A DNA stretch of 64,000 nt, from NCBI GenBank assembly GCA_947044405.1, contig CAMRHE010001070.1, positions 62,001 to 126,000 of the forward strand, read 5' to 3'. Source of the DNA: Leptodactylus fallax (Eukaryota; Chordata; Amphibia; Anura; Leptodactylidae). The position numbers and the translations under genes were made by a program. The notes below the pieces were generated by a model. It was not told the DNA's origin. It was given only the letters and a program-made list of their open reading frames with translations, and searched no databases. Shown piece after piece: positions 48,441-61,049 of this stretch (position 1 is the first letter of the stretch; each line of letters opens with the position of its first letter).

Positions 48441-51400
48441 GGATGGCATCTGTTACAGCTGGTTCTGGGTCTATATTTAAGTATCTACCTGATTATACAG
48501 TAGGTTGCATTGGATCTCCTGATTTAGGTGTTTAGGAGCCACCTAAGCACACCTTCATATGTCACCTATGTCTTACTTTCTACAGATGCCACCTGGAACA
48601 CAGTGTTGGCCCCAAAACTACCATTTGGCATTGTCTCTACCCTCCATAGAGCCCTTAGGGTACTTCACAAAGCTACGTCCACCATGTCCAACAACTTCTG
48701 GTTGATTTACTATACTATTTCTGCAAGGAAATTGGACTGGGCAAAGATCCGGAGGAATTGAGAAATGAGCAGAACATCAACTACTGCCAGAGTAGTCCTG
48801 GCACCTATGTGGAAGAGATGGGTCATGTACAAGGGGTCAGGGGCAACCCACCCCACACAACAGCAGTCATCTTTAACCATTCCCCTTGTGTCTCTTTAAT
48901 AGGATGATATAACCCTTTGTCCTATATACACGACCAGTGCCAGTAATGGCCGGGCACGCTTGTATGCGACATTGATGTCTCGGATCCTTTCTGCCTTTGT
49001 TTTACTGGCAGGGTAGGCAAACAGCTGTGAGGATGAGGGGGAGGTATTCCATAGACCCCTGATATATTCACACAACTGGAAACATCTGTGGCTGGAAATC
49101 CTGGAGAGCGCAGTGTGTGGGGAAGTGTGTGCGGCCAGCAGAATAATCCGGCCAGACCAGCATATATTGCCACACCAGGCAATGTAAGCAGTGCAAGCAT
49201 TCCTTCCAGCCTATAGCCAGGGATAGGATATCCAGGATAATCTCTGTCTGGGTCTTCATTGAAAAAACAGTGATACCTAATGATAATAATCCTCTTAGGA
49301 TACCGTCTCCAGCATTCACTGTACAGTAGCAGGATGGAGCCTTAAAGGGGAAGTATCACCAGTTTAATGTTCTTTGATATCCACGTTTCATTTTTGAATT
49401 GCTCCAGTGCACCTAAAATGAAAAATGGAGAAACTGCGCCAATAGTCTTTCTTAAAAATGTCCTATGGTTTTGTGTCTACAGCTCCTACACAGACCTATG
49501 TGTATCCATGGTAACAGACTACAAACAAGCCCTGTGCAGTCTGATTCTTTTCTCTTTAATTTGGCCCCTAATTAGTCTTCCAAATCAGAACAACCATGAA
49601 GACACATAAGTCTGCTTAGGAGCTGTAAGCACAAAATGATAAGACATTTTTAGTTAGGACTGTTTGCAAACTTACTTTTTTGGATGCATTGGGACAATAA
49701 AAAAATGGCCAGAAAAGTGGACATACCCTTGAAAATTGCAATACCTAATTTTACCAGTAGGGTGATACCCTAGCTATCAGTATAACAGTGACGCCACCCA
49801 TGAGCAGAAATTCCCATAGTCAGGCCTGATGCTTACCGATGCAGATATTGTCCAGGGTATAGGATGCTGGCATATAGGAAATGTCTGAAATGGTGTCTCA
49901 TTACCTGTAGGACAGTAATACGGGGCAGGATCACACACGGGGCAGCGAGCGCTTCTTGACCGACTACAGGAAAGTTCACAGTTGGTGTCACTGTCAGAAG
50001 TGTCTGTACAAATAATGTAGTAACTTTACAAATGTCGCTGACCCCAGCCCGTGACGATGGACCCAGACCCAGATGGAGACTTGGGAATCCTGCAGCATAA
50101 GTGCAATGGAATTTTCTAAATTTAGGCTGCATGCTTCCCAGGGCTGGGAAAGGAGAGGGGGGTCTGCATTGTGATCAGGGAAAGGAAGGAGAAAGGGAAA
50201 CCGTATCACAATAGATAACAGGAAGCAGCAGAATAATAATTCATATATCACATTGTGTCACCGCGGTCCTCTATACCTACACTAGAACTACAACCCTCAG
50301 CATGCAATTACAGGATCCAGGAATAAAATCTTACGCATATTTTTAGCATCGTATTATAATTCCTCATCATTTTCAAGATCTCTGCTTGGTGTAAGTGAAT
50401 GGACAGATACTGGGTGTTCCCTTATGACTCCATGCACATGACTGTGTATATTGTCAGTGTGCTAGCTGTGTTTTTCACGGCACTGACCCTTTCATCTCTA
50501 TGGCCCTGTACACATTATCACGGCCCGTATATGCACCCGTGAGGCCGGGGCAAAACCCAGGACAAGTTCTATAAGGACCCGAGCTCTCTAGATGAAGTGA
50601 ATGAGTCCGTGGAGGAACAGGTGGCAGACGAATGTCATCCATGTGCTGTCCGTGCCGTTTTACCAAGGCTGGGTTCACATCTGTGATGGAGACTTCATTC
50701 AGCGTCTGCCCAAAACTGCCAGATGAAAAAATCCAGCAAACCTGACTTTTTCAGGTAAAAATGGTTGGCACACAATGGCCCCCATTGTAGTCAAACTTGT
50801 GCCTCGGCCTCTGTTTGTATCCGTCATAGAATGGATCATTTCTTCTGTTCTTCCAACAGACCAGAAGAAACAACTACGCAGGTGTGAACCAAGTGCAACA
50901 GACCCATGTGCACGGCTTGTCGCCAGAGATGTTTGGACACAATGTAACAAACCATGCTGCTGTATAAGCAGAACATTATCTAGAATGTTTCCATTCACTG
51001 ACAGCAAGCAGAGATCTTGAACATACATCCTGTTATTTTCTTCTTCTCCAGCATATTCTATCTCAGGGGGATTGTGCAGAGCGCTGCGCTCAGCTCCTGG
51101 GAGCACTTTGCTTCGTCTCTCTTTAGAAAAGTATTTTTATATTGTGTTTTATTTGCGTGTGCCCCAGCAGAGAATGCATGGCGACGCAGGAAGGGGGGGG
51201 AGGCAGATGGGTGGGGGCGGGGGGGGTGTCAGCCGCATTGGCACAATCCCAAATAACAGTTTGTAGTAATTATCCCGGAGACTCCAGACAGAAACAATTA
51301 GACCCTGATTATTCAATTCCATGTTCAGTGGCAACTGTTGCGAGCGCCTTGGCAACCGTAGAGTTAATCGCCCAATCCTTTGACCTTTGTGCTGAAATGA

Positions 51401-51622
51401 GTGATTTACGTAACGATAGAATCTATGTATTTTATGATCTGAAAATAAATGCCCCCTTCCCCCAGTTCTTTCTCCTCTGGTTCCCATTGTGGCCCCATGA
51501 AATTGATTGGGATGATGATGATGCTGCCAGTGCGGCTTATAATAAGTGTGTTGTGCGGCGGAGTGCCCTCGCCGCGGCTCTGACCACTTCCCTTGTCTCA
51601 CACTGATCTCTATTCTTTACAG
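48441..51622. other. 3' part of intron 1, mostly unique
   Basis: No supported gene. A dispersed GGGTTCACATCTG-type repeat lies near 50685. The last 360 bp before exon 2 are balanced in composition and free of tandem repeats. They contain AATTATCC, AATTAGACC and CCTTTGACCTTTG motifs, and are a candidate for conserved regulatory sequence. The exon 2 acceptor tract is TCTATTCTTTACAG. Confidence 0.5.
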
Positions 51623-51799
51623 CTGCAGGAAGAGCAGTTGGACTGTGGAGCGGCTCATCTCCAGCACCCGCTCGCTATCAATCGGCCTCTGTCTGCCACC
51701 GCGCTCTTCAAGGCCCCGGGTTTGACCTCAGTGGCGGTGGCCAATGTCAGCGGCTACACGGTGGCATTTCTGGGCACAGCCAATGGGCAACTACTGAAG
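51623..51799 (+). CDS. PLXND1: PLXND1 exon 2: Sema domain, continued
   Basis: Residues 385-443, exactly 59 codons, phase 0 at both ends. It carries EQLDCGAAHLQHPL and APGLTSVAVANVSGYT, then FLGTANGQLLK, all characteristic of plexin-D1. The APGLTSVAV and FLGTxNGxLLK blocks form blades of the Sema propeller that are conserved across plexins. Cys392 is a conserved Sema cysteine. The acceptor is TTCTTTACAG and the donor GTAATT. The same length and phase are expected from the human protein as I recall it. It is isolated by a 37-kb intron upstream and a 9-kb intron downstream. Confidence 0.97.
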
Positions 51800-51871
51800 G
51801 TAATTTACATGATTGTGGCGCCTGTCTGATCAATACATGTGTAATAAAAGTGATTGTGTCATATGATAAAT

Positions 51872-51890
51872 GATAGATAGATAGAAAGAG

Positions 51891-51931
<41 letters not shown>

Positions 51932-52077
51932 TGAGATAGATAGATAGATAGATAGATATGAGATAGATATGAGATAGATAGATATGAGATAGATAGATAG
52001 ATATGAGATAGATAGATATGAGATAGATAGATAGATATGAGATAGATAGATAGATAGATATGAGATAGATAGATATG

Positions 52078-52112
<35 letters not shown>

Positions 52113-52162
52113 GAGATAGGAGATAGATAGATATGAGATAGATAGATAGATAGATAGATAGG

Positions 52163-52193
<31 letters not shown>

Positions 52194-52212
52194 GAGGAGA
52201 TAGATAGATATG

Positions 52213-52243
<31 letters not shown>

Positions 52244-52289
52244 GAGATAGGAGATAGATAGATATGAGATAGATAGATAGATAGATAGG

Positions 52290-52324
<35 letters not shown>

Positions 52325-52942
52325 GAGGAGATAGATAGATATGAGATAGATAGATAGATAGATATGAGATAGATAGATATGAGATAGATAGATAGATAGA
52401 TAGGAGATAGATAGATAGATATGAGATAGATAGATACATAGATAGATATGAGATAGATAGATATGAGATAGATAGATAGATATGAGATAGATATGAGATA
52501 GATAGATAGATAGATAGATATGAGATAGATAGATAGATATGAGATAGATAGATATGAGATAGATATGAGATAGATAGATATGAGATAGATAGATATGAGA
52601 TAGATAGATAGATATGAGATAGATAGATATGAGATAGATAGATAGATAGATATGAGATAGATATGAGATAGATAGATATGAGATAGATAGATAGATATGA
52701 GATAGATAGATATGAGATAGATAGATAGATATGAGATAGATAGATAGATAGATATGAGATAGATAGATAGATATGAGATAGATAGATAGAGAGATATGAG
52801 ATAGATATGAGATAGATAGATATGAGATAGATAGATATGAGATAGATAGATAGATATGAGATAGATAGATAGATATGAGATAGATAGATAGATAGATATG
52901 AGATAGATAGATATGAGATAGATAGATAGATAGATAGATAGG

Positions 52943-52987
<45 letters not shown>

Positions 52988-53073
52988 TAAGATAGATAGG
53001 TAGATATGAGATAGATAGATAGATAGGAGATAGATAGATAGATAGATAGATAGATAGGAGATAGATAGATATG

Positions 53074-53114
<41 letters not shown>

Positions 53115-53146
53115 TGAGATCGATAGATATGAGATAGATAGATAGG

Positions 53147-53191
<45 letters not shown>

Positions 53192-53280
53192 TGAGATAGA
53201 TAGATAGATATGAGATAGATATGAGATAAATATGAGATAGATAGATAGATAGATAGATATGAGATAGATAGATAGATATG

Positions 53281-53321
<41 letters not shown>

Positions 53322-53345
53322 TGAGATAGATATGAGATAAATATG

Positions 53346-53388
<43 letters not shown>
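51872..53388. repeat. GATA tetranucleotide array (about 1.5 kb)
   Basis: (GATA)n runs interrupted at intervals by TATGAGATA or TAGGAGATA, giving a compound microsatellite. It starts 72 bp after the exon 2 donor. The minus-strand ISIYLS open frame is an artefact of the 4-bp repeat. Confidence 0.97.
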
Positions 53389-53389
<1 letters not shown>

Positions 53390-55315
53390 TTATATAGGAT
53401 AGAATAACATTTTCAGAAGCCGACACCACTAAGGAACATGACATTCTCTATAGGACCGGCACTATATGTTGGTATTATATTGGGTTAGTGACTTGTGTTC
53501 TGGTTTTTTTACTTTCCGCACCTCATTCATTGCTCTGGGGGTCTCATCTTGCACAATGTCCCTGTGTGTGGCCCCAGCGAGCCATAAATATGTATAAGCT
53601 ATCCAGTAGTAAAGGTTGGGGCCCCACCAATCACTAGAACAGGGGATCCATCCATGTTATCAGAATGTTCCTTGATTCCTCTGTGCTGCTGGTAGACCTC
53701 CTAAGTACAGATCACTTTCTCTGATGAAGTCGCCAGCAGATTGTCATTACATCTGACAACCCACCTCACCATATCTGACATTTTCCTCGCCTTCTGCAGA
53801 CAATTAGGCACAAGCACCAAAATGTGATGAAGTCAGCAACATATGGCCAGGGGGTCACAAGTGTCAGCGGGCCAGCCGTACAGAGGGTGGGGGAGGGGGC
53901 AGAGGGCACCAGATGACTGCACCTGTTCCTGCGCACGTCTCATCCCCCTGGATAATGTGACCAGATAGATTAAACCCAGCTTTCCCAGGCTCCTGAAAGG
54001 CCAGACTTTTGCTATAGCCACCCCTACCCCTAATGTTATACTACTACAGGTGTGAATAATCTCATGAATACTTTTATACCGAAGAGTCGCAGAATTCGCT
54101 GCCACAGATTTTCATCTCACCTGTAGTCGGTAAATATTCGTTGCCTCCCTCACCCGCACTACTTGTATATTCCGTATTACACCCATCTGTCGCTGCTTCG
54201 TACCTTTCCTGTGAAAACTGCAAATTCCCTTCGCAATAAATGAGATTATTTTGCACAAAGCGCGGCTCGTGTTCTGCTCACAGCTCTGCGGTCGTATATG
54301 GGTGCGGCCGAGGAATGGAGAGCAGAACATCAGTCATTAGAAGTGCTCACTGCGGGGATGTTACTATCCTTCAGATTTATAGGGCCTAAAAATCTGCTCC
54401 TGGGAAAGCTGGGTGCCTACAATTATTTCTACCATATAGGTTGTCAGCCTCTCCTCTTATAGCTCCCTAACACTATTCACACAATGCAGATTTATTGCAA
54501 AAAATCTGCAACCATCCTATTACATTAAATGGGTCTTGCAGGAATCCATTGCTTGCAGACCATTCAGGTGTATAATACTGATTTCAGTATAAAATAAATC
54601 TGCCCTTATAAACTGCAGACTTTAGGTGTACTGGCCCTTTAAGACCATCCATAAGTGGTCACTGGTCATTCCATTCATCTGATAAATATTAGTATCATTT
54701 GACTGGCCATCGCCTCCTATCTGCAGCATCGCTCGCTCTCCCGTCTCACATGTTACTAATCCAATTCTGCCTATTACGGAGACCCCCGACCTCCCGTTAA
54801 TAGCGTGTAATTGAGATCCGTGTTTCTGGGAGAGGTTGTGATAATGCATTAACAGCCGGGATAAAAGCTTCCCCAGGATCTAATCCTCCGGAGGGGCGGC
54901 CGCTCATTAGGGATCCGGGACACGGTATTTCATCTCACACCTATGTCCCCTGGTAGCAACGTGTGATGGCGACACAGTCATACTAATGTAATAATAACCA
55001 AACACATGTAAATGAAAGACCGTAATTGAGGTGACTGAGGCTGCAGGAAAAGAACGGCTGATGTTATGGGGGAACCGAGGAGCTGGATAGTCCCAAGGGG
55101 CTGTGGAGAAAGGAGTGAGGAATCTGAGGTTATGAGCTGAAGGTAATGAATGAGAAGAGGAGGAGACGGAGGGTGAGATTTTGGGAAATGCTTTAATGGA
55201 ATTTCCTCAGAGGTCTTAGACTATTGTTTTGTTGTCAGTGACAGCGGTGGCCTGGAGAGCGTTTAGCGGCTTCTTCTGATATTTAACTCTTGCTTTTCAG
55301 AGAAATGTCATAAGA

Positions 55316-58300
55316 TTATATCTACTATAATACTGCCCCCTATGTACAAGAATATAACTACTATAATACTGCCCCCTATGTACAAGAATATAACTACTAT
55401 AATACTGTCCCTATGTACAAGAATATAACTACTATAATACTGCCCCCTATGTACAAGAATATAACTACTATAATACTGTCCCTATGTACAAGAATATAAC
55501 TACTATAATACTGCCCCCTATGTACAAGAATATAACTACTATAATACTGCCCCCTATGTACAAGAATATAACTACTATAATACTGCTCCTATGTACAAGA
55601 ATATAACTAGTATAATACTGCTCCTATGTACAAGAATATAACTACTATAATACTGTCCCTATGTACAAGAATATAACTACTATAATACTGCCCCCTATGT
55701 ACAAGAATATAACTACTATAATACTGCTCCTATGTACAAGAATATAACTACTATAATACTGCTCCTATGTACAAGAATATAACTACTATAATACTGCTCC
55801 TATGTACAAGAATATAACTACTATAATACTGCTCCTATGTACAAGAATATAACTACTATAATACTGCTCCTATGTACAAGAATATAACTACTATAATACT
55901 GCTCCTATGTACAAGAATATAACTACTATAATACTACTCCTATGTACAAGAATATAACTACTATAATACTGCTCCTATGTACAAGAATATAACTACTATA
56001 ATACTGCCCCTATGTACAAGAATATAACTACTATAATACTGCTCCTATGTACAAGAATATAACTACTATAATACTACCTCCTATGTACAAGAATATAACT
56101 ACTATAATACTGCTCCTATGTACAAGAATATAACTACTATAATACTGCCCCTATGTACAAGAATATAACTACTATAATACTGCTCCTATGTACAAGAATA
56201 TAACTACTATAATACTACCTCCTATGTACAAGAATATAACTACTATAATACTGCTCCTATGTACAAGAATATAACTACTATCATACTGCTCCTATGTACA
56301 AGAATATAACTACTATAATACTGCTCCTATGTACAAGAATATAACTACTATCATACTGCTCCTATGTACAAGAATATAACTACTATAATACTGCTCCTAT
56401 GTACAAGAATATAACTACTATAATACTGCCCCCTATGTACAAGAATATAACTACTATAATACTGCTCCTATGTACAAGAATATAACTACTATAATACTGC
56501 TCCTATGTGCAAGAATATAACTACTATAATACTGCTCCTATGTACAAGAATATAACTACTATAATACTACCTCCTATGTACAAGAATATAACTACTATAA
56601 TACTACCTCCTATGTACAAGAATATAACTACTATAATACTGCTCCTATGTACAAGAATATAACTACTATAATACTACCCCCTATGTACAAGAATATAACT
56701 ACTATAATACTGCTCCTATGTACAAGAATATAACTACTATAATACTATTCCTATGTACAAGAATATAACTACTATAATACTACCTCCTATGTACAAGAAT
56801 ATAACTACTATAATATTACCTCCTATGTACAAGAATATAACTACTATAATACTACCCCCTATGTACAAGAATATAACTACTATAATACTGCTCCTATGTA
56901 CAAGAATATAACTACTATAATACTGCTCCTATGTACAAGAATATAACTACTATAATACTGCTCCTATGTACAAGAATATAACTACTATAATATTACCTCC
57001 TATGTACAAGAATATAACTACTATAATACTGCTCCTATGTACAAGAATATAACTACTATAATACTGCTCCTATGTACAAGAATATAACTACTATAATACT
57101 GCTCCTATGTACAAGAATATAACTACTATAATATTACCTCCTATGTACAAGAATATAACTACTATAATACTGCTCCTATGTACAAGAATATAACTACTAT
57201 AATACTACTCCTATGTACAAGAATATAACTACTATAATACTACTCCTATGTACAAGAATATAACTACTATAATACTATTCCTATGTACAAGAATATAACT
57301 ACTATAATACTACCTCCTATTTACAAGAATATAACTACTATAATACTGCTCCTATGTACAAGAATATAACTACTATAATACTGCTCCTATGTACAAGAAT
57401 ATAACTACTATAATACTACTCCTATGTACAAGAATATAACTACTATAATACTGCTCCTATGTACAAGAATATAACTACTATAATACTACCCCAACAAAAA
57501 ACCAAACCCAAACCACTCTCCTATGTACAAGAATATAACTACTATAATACTACTCCTATGTACAAGAATATAACTACTATAATACTACCTCCTATGTACA
57601 AGAATATAACTACTATAATACTGCTCCTATGTACAAGAATATAACTACTATAATACTACCTCCTATGTACAAGAATATAACTACTATAATACTACTCCTA
57701 TGTACAAGAATATAACTACTATAATACTGCTCCTATGTACAAGAATATAACTACTATAATACTATTCCTATGTACAAGAATATAACTACTATAATACTAC
57801 CTCCTATGTACAAGAATATAACTACTATAATACTGCTCCTATGTACAAGAATATAACTACTATAATACTGCCCCCTATGTACAAGAATATAACTACTATA
57901 ATACTGCCTCCTATGTACAAGAATATAACTACTATAATACTACCTCCTATGTACAAGAATATAACTACTATAATACTGCTCCTATGTACAAGAATATAAC
58001 TACTATAATACTGCTCCTATGTACAAGAATATAACTACTATAATACTGCTCCTATATACAAGAATATAACTACTATAATACTACCTCCTATGTACAAGAA
58101 TATAACTACTATAATACTCCTCCTATGTACAAGAATATAACTACTATAATACTACCTCCTATATACAAGAATATAACTACTATAATACTGCTCCTATGTA
58201 TAAGTATATAACTACTATAATACTGCTCCTATGTTCAAGAATATAACTACTATAATACTGCCCCTATGTACAAGAATATAACTACTATAATACTGCTCCT

Positions 58301-60694
58301 ATGTGCAAGAATATAACTACTATAATACTGCTCCTATGTACAAGAATATAACTACTATAATACTACCTCCTATATACAAGAATATAACTACTATAATACT
58401 GCTCCTATGTACAAGAATATAACTACTATAATACTGCTCCTATGTACAAGAATATAACTACTATAATACTGCTCCTATGTACAAGAATATAACTACTATA
58501 ATACTACCTCCTATGTACAAGAATATAACTACTATAATACTGCTCCTATGTACAAGAATATAACTACTATAATACTGCTCCTATGTACAAGAATATAACT
58601 ACTATAATACTGCTCCTATGTACAAGAATATAACTACTATAATACTACTCCTATGTACAAGAATATAACTACTATAATACTATTCCTCTGTACAAGAATA
58701 TAACTACTATAATACTACCTCCTATTTACAAGAATATAACTACTATAATACTGCTCCTATGTACAAGAATATAACTACTATAATACTTCTCCTATGTACA
58801 AGAATATAACTACTATAATACTACTCCTATGTACAAGAATATAACTACTATAATACTGCTCCTATGTACAAGAATATAACTACTATAATACTACCTCCTA
58901 TGTACAAGAATATAACTACTATAATACTACTCCTATGTACAAGAATATAACTACTATAATACTACTCCTATGTACAAGAATATAACTACTATAATACTAC
59001 CTCCTATGTACAAGAATATAACTACTATAATACTGCTCCTATGTACAAGAATATAACTACTATAATACTATTCCTATGTACAAGAATATAACTACTATAA
59101 TACTACCTCCTATGTACAAGAATATAACTACTATAATACTACCTCCTATGTACAAGAATATAACTACTATAATACTGCTCCTATGTACAAGAATATAACT
59201 ACTATAATACTAACCCCTATGTACAAGAATATAACTACTATAATACTGCTCCTATGTACAAGAATATAACTACTATAATACTACCCCCTATGTACAAGAA
59301 TATAACTACTATAATACTGCTCCTATGTACAAGAATATAACTACTATAATACTGCTCCTATGTACAAGAATATAACTACTATAATATTACCTCCTATGTA
59401 CAAGAATATAACTACTATAATACTGCTCCTATGTACAAGAATATAACTACTATAATACTGCTCCTATGTACAAGAATATAACTACTATAATATTACCTCC
59501 TATGTACAAGAATATAACTACTATAATACTGCTCCTATGTACAAGAATATAACTACTATAATACTACTCCTATGTACAAGAATATAACTACTATAATACT
59601 ATTCCTATGTACAAGAATATAACTACTATAATACTACCTCCTATTTACAAGAATATAACTACTATAATACTGCTCCTATGTACAAGAATATAACTACTAT
59701 AATACTGCTCCTATGTACAAGAATATAACTACTATAATACTACTCCTATGTACAAGAATATAACTACTATAATACTGCTCCTATGTACAAGAATATAACT
59801 ACTATAATACTACCTCCTATGTACAAGAATATAACTACTATAATACTACTCCTATGTACAAGAATATAACTACTATAATACTACTCCTATGTACAAGAAT
59901 ATAACTACTATAATACTGCTCCTATGTACAAGAATATAACTACTATAATACTACCTCCTATGTACAAGAATATAACTACTATAATACTGCTCCTATGTGC
60001 AAGAATATAACTACTATAATACTGCTCCTATGTACAAGAATATAACTACTATAATACTACTCCTATGTACAAGAATATAACTACTATAATACTATTCCTA
60101 TGTACAAGAATATAACTACTATAATACTACCTCCTATGTACAAGAATATAACTACTATAATACTACCTCCTATTACAAGATATAACTATTTACGCTCCTA
60201 TGTACAAGAATATAACTACTATAATACTGCTCCTATGTACAAGAATATAACTACTATAATACTGCTCCTATGTACAAGACTATAACTACTATAATACTGC
60301 TCCTATGTACAAGAATATAACTACTATAATACTGCTCCTATATACAAGAATATAACTACTATAATACTGCTCCTATGTACAAGAATATAACTACTATAAT
60401 ACTGCTCCTATGTACAAGAATATAACTACTATAATACTACCTCCTATGTACAAGAATATAACTACTATAATACTGCTCCTATGTACAAGAATATAACTAC
60501 TATAATACTGCCCCTATGTACAAGAATATAACTACTATAATACTGCTCCTATGTACAAGAATATAACTACTATAATACTGCTCCTATGTACAAGAATATA
60601 ACTACTATAATACTGCTCCTATATACAAGAATATAACTACTATAATACTGCTCCTATGTACAAGAATATAACTACTATAATACTGCCCCCTATG
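55316..60694. repeat. 35-bp satellite array, block A3 (intronic)
   Basis: About 150 units of the same family as the blocks at 1-4517 and 5589-8757, in the same orientation. Distinctive features are more TTACCTCC and TATTCC linkers and a 25-bp foreign interruption at about 57493 (AACAAAAAACCAAACCC). A marker variant, CCTATTTACAAG, recurs near 57316, 58721 and 59640, which shows block duplications of units. A scrambled unit lies near 60172-60195. The array ends about 34 bp before exon 3. Confidence 0.97.
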
Positions 60695-60728
60695 GACTAA
60701 GTCTGCACTTTGGTTTATATTTTGTCAG

Positions 60729-60860
60729 ATTAACCTTGATGGCGGTATGAATATAGTGAGCAGACAGTCTATACAGATATCCCGGGGGCAGCCGATTCAC
60801 CACATCATGCAGTTTGACCCTGCCAATCCCACCTACCTCTACGTGATGACCTCCCACCAG
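60729..60860 (+). CDS. PLXND1: PLXND1 exon 3: end of the Sema domain
   Basis: Residues 444-487, 44 codons, phase 0 at both ends. It encodes the last Sema blade with QPIHHIMQFDP and TYLYVMTSHQ, the signature that closes the propeller before the PSI domain in all plexins. The acceptor is TATTTTGTCAG and the donor GTAATC. Only about 34 unique bases separate it from the satellite, so the branch point (perhaps GGACTAAG at about 60694-60701) and pyrimidine tract must lie in that space or in the satellite. Confidence 0.97.
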
Positions 60861-60948
60861 GTAATCCATTCATCGTGACTTCTTTGCCCAGTTAGAAAGA
60901 TCAGACCTGAGATTATAACTAATATTCCACAACGTTCTCTCCTTGCAG

Positions 60949-61049
60949 ATGACTCGGGTGAAGGTTTCAGACTGTCAGAAGTTCCTGAGCTGTTCAGATT
61001 GTCTACAAGCTGCGGATCCCTATTGTGGCTGGTGCACTATGGAGGCCAG
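60949..61049 (+). CDS. PLXND1: PLXND1 exon 4: first part of PSI domain 1
   Basis: Residues 488-520 plus two bases of Arg521. It opens with MTRVKVSDC and contains six domain cysteines so far (C496, C502, C505, C513, C516 and, across the junction, C522), with the hallmark DPYCGWC. PSI is a small disulphide-rich module that positions the Sema head on the IPT stalk. The donor AG|GTCAGT leaves phase 2, which exon 5 completes. Intron 3 upstream is only 88 bp. Confidence 0.97.

Larger units (their letters stand above)
14517..51622 (+). other. PLXND1: PLXND1 intron 1 (about 37 kb, repeat-filled)
   Basis: GT at 14517 and AG at 51621-51622. It contains no other gene I can support. Tandem arrays and MITEs are listed separately. 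The remaining stretches (for example 15580-17870, 18640-20080, 23700-24730, 33140-34085, 35170-36000, 43840-46970 and 48440-51620) are unique or old dispersed-repeat sequence with only short, unconvincing open frames. Confidence 0.92.
51800..60728 (+). other. PLXND1: PLXND1 intron 2 (8.9 kb)
   Basis: GT at 51800 and AG at 60727-60728. It has three parts: a GATA array, a 1.9-kb unique stretch at 53390-55315 with no supported gene, and the 35-bp satellite. The unique stretch includes conserved-looking AT-rich sequence at about 54780-55020. Confidence 0.93.

Noticed and set aside
51142..51606. 154-codon frame just upstream of exon 2
   Set aside because: There is an equally long frame on the other strand and no recognised domain. 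It stops before the exon 2 acceptor.
51747..53444. Minus-strand 565-codon ISIYLS-rich frame
   Set aside because: It is a simple translation of TATC repeats.
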